Of a DNA stretch of 64,000 nucleotides, positions 60,254 through 64,000 are shown in pieces. The translations under genes were made by a program, and so were the position numbers. Source of the stretch: Kryptolebias marmoratus (lineage: Eukaryota > Chordata > Actinopteri > Cyprinodontiformes > Rivulidae); assembly GCF_001649575.2 (NCBI RefSeq), contig NC_051448.1, positions 14,984,411 through 15,048,410 of the forward strand, read 5' to 3'. The notes beneath the pieces were generated by a model. The model searched no databases. It saw only the letters and a program-made list of their open reading frames with translations, and was not told the origin of the DNA. Positions within the stretch are counted from its first letter, which is position 1; the number at the start of each line of letters is the position of its first letter.

Positions 60254-61242
60254 AGCACTCTTAAAGGAGCCACACTTATGTTATAATAGTATCAAATCAA
60301 TGATTCCAATACAATACAAAATAATATGGGCTGCCTTCTATTTGGTCTGGTCAAGGACTGGAGTCTGGACATTGTGAATCACAGCTCTATATATTAGCAG
60401 ATATTTTCAACAAATATCCCACCATTAACTCCCATGAATGCATCACTCCATTTTCACACAACTGCATAACAACTAATAAATGTCAGGATGCAGCTAAGTG
60501 CTAGAAGATCATGCTAGAAGGACTCTGATGGTGTGATGGGATCACAACATAGGCAAAAGGCCAACGTTGACAGTTCTGCTTCAAATTCTCAATCACCAAG
60601 CCACATTTTATAAATGCACCACCACCACAATGATAAACAACCACAACCTTGCTTTTTTACACCATAATGGGGTTGTCATCCAGTGTGAAGGAAGCCATAT
60701 TGCTAACCTTGTGTGTTCTCATAAAGCCTAAAAGTAGTCCTTCATATTAATTTGACTCCATAATTTACCTTAGAACATCAAAAAAATATGTTAACACATG
60801 GAGGGGGGGGATAAGGGAAACAAATGACCAAACTCCAAGAATATGTCCTCAAATTATTCAAGAAGAAAGTATCACCTAGCTCACAGGAAATTGGAAGTGA
60901 AACCAGGGTACGGAAATGTTTAAATGTCACAGTTATTCAATATTTGTCAGGAAATTATTGATCAGTAAAGACAAAAAAGGGAACAATCTCATCAGATCAA
61001 TGAATCGTCATGCCACTAACAGATCAAAATTTACACAAGGTCACTGAGGAATGATGTGGCATTAGGTGTCATAAAATGTACACAAGAACCTAATGTCAAA
61101 AAAAACTTTGAAAATATTGGAATATGTAAGATGCTGCTGTTTTAATTTTATTTATGTAACAGGTGGTTTAAATATGAGAGAGTTGAATGGAAAAAGGTGT
61201 AGGGAGAAGATGTTCGACATCACTAATTTGCATGGAGAGTGA

Positions 61243-61278
61243 GGAGGGGGTTGGGGGGGTTGGGGGGGCGACATTCAT
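61243..61278 (+). other. G-run cluster, potential G-quadruplex
   Basis: GGAGGGGG, TT, GGGGGGG, TT, GGGGGGG: three long G-runs separated by TT. Splitting a seven-base run yields four or more G-tracts with short loops. Confidence 0.55.
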
Positions 61279-61859
61279 ACATCGCAGAATGACTCTCTTG
61301 AGCCTGATGAGCTGTCAGTGACGCAAATGCAGCTCTGAGATCAGCGGGCGCCCCATTACTTTACAGCTGTGAAAAGGTAGAATTATGCCCAAATTTCTGT
61401 ATGTCTTTTGATTGAACTTTAAAGTCTGCAATGTGCAGTGCAAACATCAGACATGGTACACTCCATCAGCATTAAATTCTCAGACGCACTTGTGTCATGA
61501 GGTGCAGAAAAATGTAGTTTTTATAACATCTGCAAGGGGGGTTCTATTGTATTCCAAAGTTTCTAAACCCGAATGATTTATTGATGTGCCTTTTTTTCCA
61601 ATTCTCAATTGAACAATTTCTCAATTTTTGGCTCATGTTTTGGCAGCATTTTAGTGGCTTTTAGTACAGACAGATTTCAACTTATCAATCTGTGATAATG
61701 CATAAAACAAGCTCCTTTTGATACAGATGAGCTGGTTAGGATTGAGCTATGTTTATTTTTCATATAGATTCTTAATAATGTTTGCATTCAGAGACAAAGG
61801 CATGTATTTGCGATTTGATTATCGCCTGCTACCAACAGGCAGGAGATACTGTTTTTGCT

Positions 61860-62106
61860 CATGTCTGTGTGTGTATGTGTTTGTGTCTGCCTTCATGAAC
61901 CACTTGAAAGATTTTAATGAAACTCCCAGAAAATGATCATTGGATGTGCATTTATGTCCTTCTGAAGTCAACTCAATCCAAGAAGGCCACCACTAATCGA
62001 CCGTAGCAAACACAAAAATGGCTAAATCTCAGTCAGTTTAACGGATATTGAGCTTCGTTTTGATGTAGTAGTAGCAGACATTCACAACACATATTTCGAG
62101 TACTGT
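61860..62106 (+). repeat. Repeat family A, 3'-truncated plus copy
   Basis: GT-rich start (GTCTGTGTGTGTATGTGTTT), TTCATGAACCACTTGAAAGA, TTTAATGAAACTCCCAGAAA, GAAGTCAACTCAATCCAAGA and TAACGGATATTGAGCTTCGT follow the family order; the copy stops near CATATTTCGAGTACTG before the palindromic end. Confidence 0.65.
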
Positions 62107-62534
62107 ATGCATCCTAAACATAAAGTCAAAACCATACATCTTTATACTGACTATATACTTCTTGGATCCTTTGGGTTTGAACCTTGTATTTGGGGAGTCG
62201 GGGACTATGATTGTGTTGTCTTCTTTTCCTTCGTTGACAAGGAGACATGCCACATCCCGAAGAGTATTTTTAACTTTCTTTGTCATCGAAATATAATTAA
62301 CTTTCCACTCATCTACTAACACGTGTGCTTCTGTCTGCCAGGTCGCTTGATATTTTCTCTTTTAACCATGCTTATTTTCCTGTCCTCACCTTCTTTCTTC
62401 TTTACCACAAAAAACATGACTTCAAAACTGAGTGGCAGCTCTCAGTTTTTACACTTATGTAGGTTCTGTGACGCTTGAACCACCACTGAGATTGAACATG
62501 TTTATGCTCAGAACTACATGACACCACCCCCCCC

Positions 62535-62773
62535 NNNNNNNNNNNNNNNNNNNNNNNNNNNNNNNNNNNNNNNNNNNNNNNNNNNNNNNNNNNNNNNNNN
62601 NNNNNNNNNNNNNNNNNNNNNNNNNNNNNNNNNNNNNNNNNNNNNNNNNNNNNNNNNNNNNNNNNNNNNNNNNNNNNNNNNNNNNNNNNNNNNNNNNNNN
62701 NNNNNNNNNNNNNNNNNNNNNNNNNNNNNNNNNNNNNNNNNNNNNNNNNNNNNNNNNNNNNNNNNNNNNNNNN
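62535..62773. other. Assembly gap (239 N)
   Basis: A run of N is bounded on the left by poly-C (ACACCACCCCCCCC) and on the right by poly-A (12 A). Homopolymers on both sides suggest sequencing failure at low-complexity DNA. Any open frame crossing it is meaningless. Confidence 0.98.
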
Positions 62774-63687
62774 AAAAAAAAAAAAGCAGCTGTACATATA
62801 GCTGGACCTTTTGCCGTTTCTGGAAAGCAATTACTTGTTACTTATCACTTTTGTTCCGTGGGGATTTGGTTTGTGAAGAGTTTCAGAGAAAAGGTGCTAC
62901 AGTCAGCTTCGCCTGCCCATTAACAAGTCTGAGATGGTCCTTTAAATGGAAGGATTTTTTAAAGTGAGGGGCAAACAGAGTCAGACTGGATATGTTTTAA
63001 TGTGCAAAAGTTGACCTGTTTTTTTTTTTTTTACTTTTTCATCATTTAATCAATGATGCAGGAATAGAACCAACATCCATTGAAATTGCATTGAAAGCAC
63101 CGGGATTTATATTTTTATATTTTTTGTTTTATTTAGTGTAATACGTACTGAATCAGGTGTAGTACATTGAGCCTGAATCTCGCTTCACTACGCCCCCTCA
63201 CTTTTTCCACATTCACCTTGAATAGAAGGGTGTCTCAGTCCTTCTTGGGGTGTACAGCAAAAGCAAATGGGCTGTGCTTCCCAGCTATTCAAAATGGATA
63301 TATGAGAGGTCTTCTTCAAAATGCAGGGGTTTGAAGCTGGGCTTGCACATATTAAAAAATAAATAAATAAAACACCTCACAAATGTAAGTGTTTGCTGTG
63401 TAAAACAAATCTTGTTACACACTGTAAACCAGGTTACAACCCCCAATTACACAGCTCGAAAGTGATTATATCCAGGTTAGGCCACACATCTTCTTCTTCC
63501 TCCATTTCCACTACTGATCTGGAGCGGACTGAAGCTTGCTGCCATGGGCGTGTAACCAGTACACCTTGCAAACAATTTGCTCAGCAATTTTGTTTATACT
63601 GATTTCATAACAGACTGAACATTTAGTTAGAATAAATAGGCTTCTGATACGACTTTAAAAGAATAATAACTGATTCTTGTGGACTAT

Positions 63688-63708
63688 TGTGTGTGTGTGT
63701 GTGTGTGT
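63688..63708. repeat. GT dinucleotide microsatellite
   Basis: About ten TG units are present. Confidence 0.9.
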
Positions 63709-63802
63709 AACACAGATCGTGAAATTGACTGAACTCAGATCAGTTGAAAGGCCTTAATTGTGTTTATGTTGAATTAATGAAAAATAAAATGTTGCAAGGT
63801 GG

Positions 63803-64000
63803 TTGCAACCTCTCCCTGGGCTGCCACCTTATCGTGGTGGAGGGGTTTGAGTGTCCCAATGATCCTAGGAGCTATGCTGTCAGGGGCTTCATGCCCCTAG
63901 TAGGGTCACCCAAGGCAGACAGGTCCTAGGTGAGGGGCCAGACGAAGTGCAGCCCAAAGACCCCTTATGATGAACATAAATATTGGACACAGTGTTCCCT
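63803..64000 (+). mobile_element. 5' start of a Rex3-like LINE, sense, runs off the window
   Basis: CTCCCTGGGCTGCCACCTTA, TCGTGGTGGAGGGGTTTGAG, TGTCCCAATGATCCTAGGAG, CTAGTAGGGTCACCCAAGGC, GACAGGTCCTAGGTGAGGGG and GCAGCCCAAAGACCCCTTAT match the 5' leader of the Rex3-type LINE as I remember it. The start is about 63803-63810; the 3' limit is outside the window. Whether a coding frame survives cannot be judged. Confidence 0.7.

Larger units (their letters stand above)
53853..64000 (+). other. mdga2 intron after Ig3, continues beyond window
   Basis: It begins with donor GTGAGA. No acceptor followed by an Ig4-like frame was found. Contents: a possible degenerate DNA element (54106-54700), a Tc1 relic (58045-59078), an 810-bp TTA-flanked element (59190-60005), a CT microsatellite (60154-60251), a G-run cluster (61243-61278), a truncated family A copy (61860-62106), an assembly gap (62535-62773), a GT tract (63688-63708) and the start of a Rex3-like LINE (63803-64000). 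The parts 55.0-57.5 kb and 62.8-63.6 kb show nothing I can name. Confidence 0.85.

Noticed and set aside
60039..60377. 112-residue open frame rich in Ser-Leu
   Set aside because: It is produced by translating the CT microsatellite.
62402..62967. Two long open frames on opposite strands across the gap
   Set aside because: Most of their length is undetermined bases (N).
62860..62967. Possible next mdga2 exon (Ig4 start)
   Set aside because: The frame near here lacks the expected Ig4 segment and has no good acceptor; it translates to unrelated sequence.
1..64000. CRISPR arrays, operons, tRNA or rRNA genes, prophage
   Set aside because: No regular spacer-repeat array, no clustered long frames and no structured RNA gene were recognised; direct repeats here are microsatellites or dispersed elements.

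Overview
The window is vertebrate nuclear DNA, almost certainly from a teleost fish. It is AT-rich and intron-dominated, with canonical GT-AG exons, many microsatellites and a fish-typical set of mobile-element relics: Rex3/RTE-like LINEs, a Tc1 transposase relic, and hAT-, piggyBac- and Harbinger-type MITEs. The species cannot be fixed from the sequence. There is no sign of bacterial, viral or plasmid organisation.

One protein-coding gene can be supported: an internal part of mdga2 (MAM domain-containing glycosylphosphatidylinositol anchor 2), on the + strand. Five exons were found at 11877-12016, 23630-23804, 48210-48406, 53335-53467 and 53583-53852. They splice into one uninterrupted frame of 304 complete codons covering Ig domains 1, 2 and 3 of the extracellular region. 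In known MDGA proteins the Ig1-Ig2 unit binds neuroligins and blocks neurexin binding, so the gene is a synapse-organising regulator. The signal-peptide exon must lie upstream of the window, and Ig4-6, the FNIII and MAM domains and the GPI signal must lie downstream. I searched by eye for the exon following Ig3 and did not find it before position 64000.

Layout: 1-11876 is upstream intron (or 5' flank) with a LINE fragment near 0.9-1.2 kb, an inverted pair of interspersed repeats at 2.7-3.4 kb, and a second repeat family at 7.6-8.6, 10.0-10.25 and 10.8-11.2 kb. Introns of 11.6 kb, 24.4 kb and 4.9 kb separate the first four exons, while only 115 bp separate exons 4 and 5. The introns carry LINE relics (18.0-19.0, 38.9-39.8, 48.7-49.0 kb), a clean hAT MITE with 8-bp target duplication (27.8-28.0 kb), and a piggyBac-type MITE nested inside a LINE with TTAA duplication (39.2-39.3 kb). 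The 3' intron carries a Tc1 relic (58.0-59.1 kb), an 810-bp TTA-flanked element (59.2-60.0 kb), a long CT microsatellite, an assembly gap (62535-62773) and the 5' start of another Rex3-like LINE at the right edge.

I do not see an undescribed multi-gene system. The most testable biology is around exons 4-5. Exon 4 has weak-looking splice signals, and the tiny intron that follows has an immediate in-frame stop and two AATAAA hexamers. Retention or intronic polyadenylation there would give a secreted Ig1-Ig2 fragment. The repeat families with a 19-bp palindromic end deserve classification.
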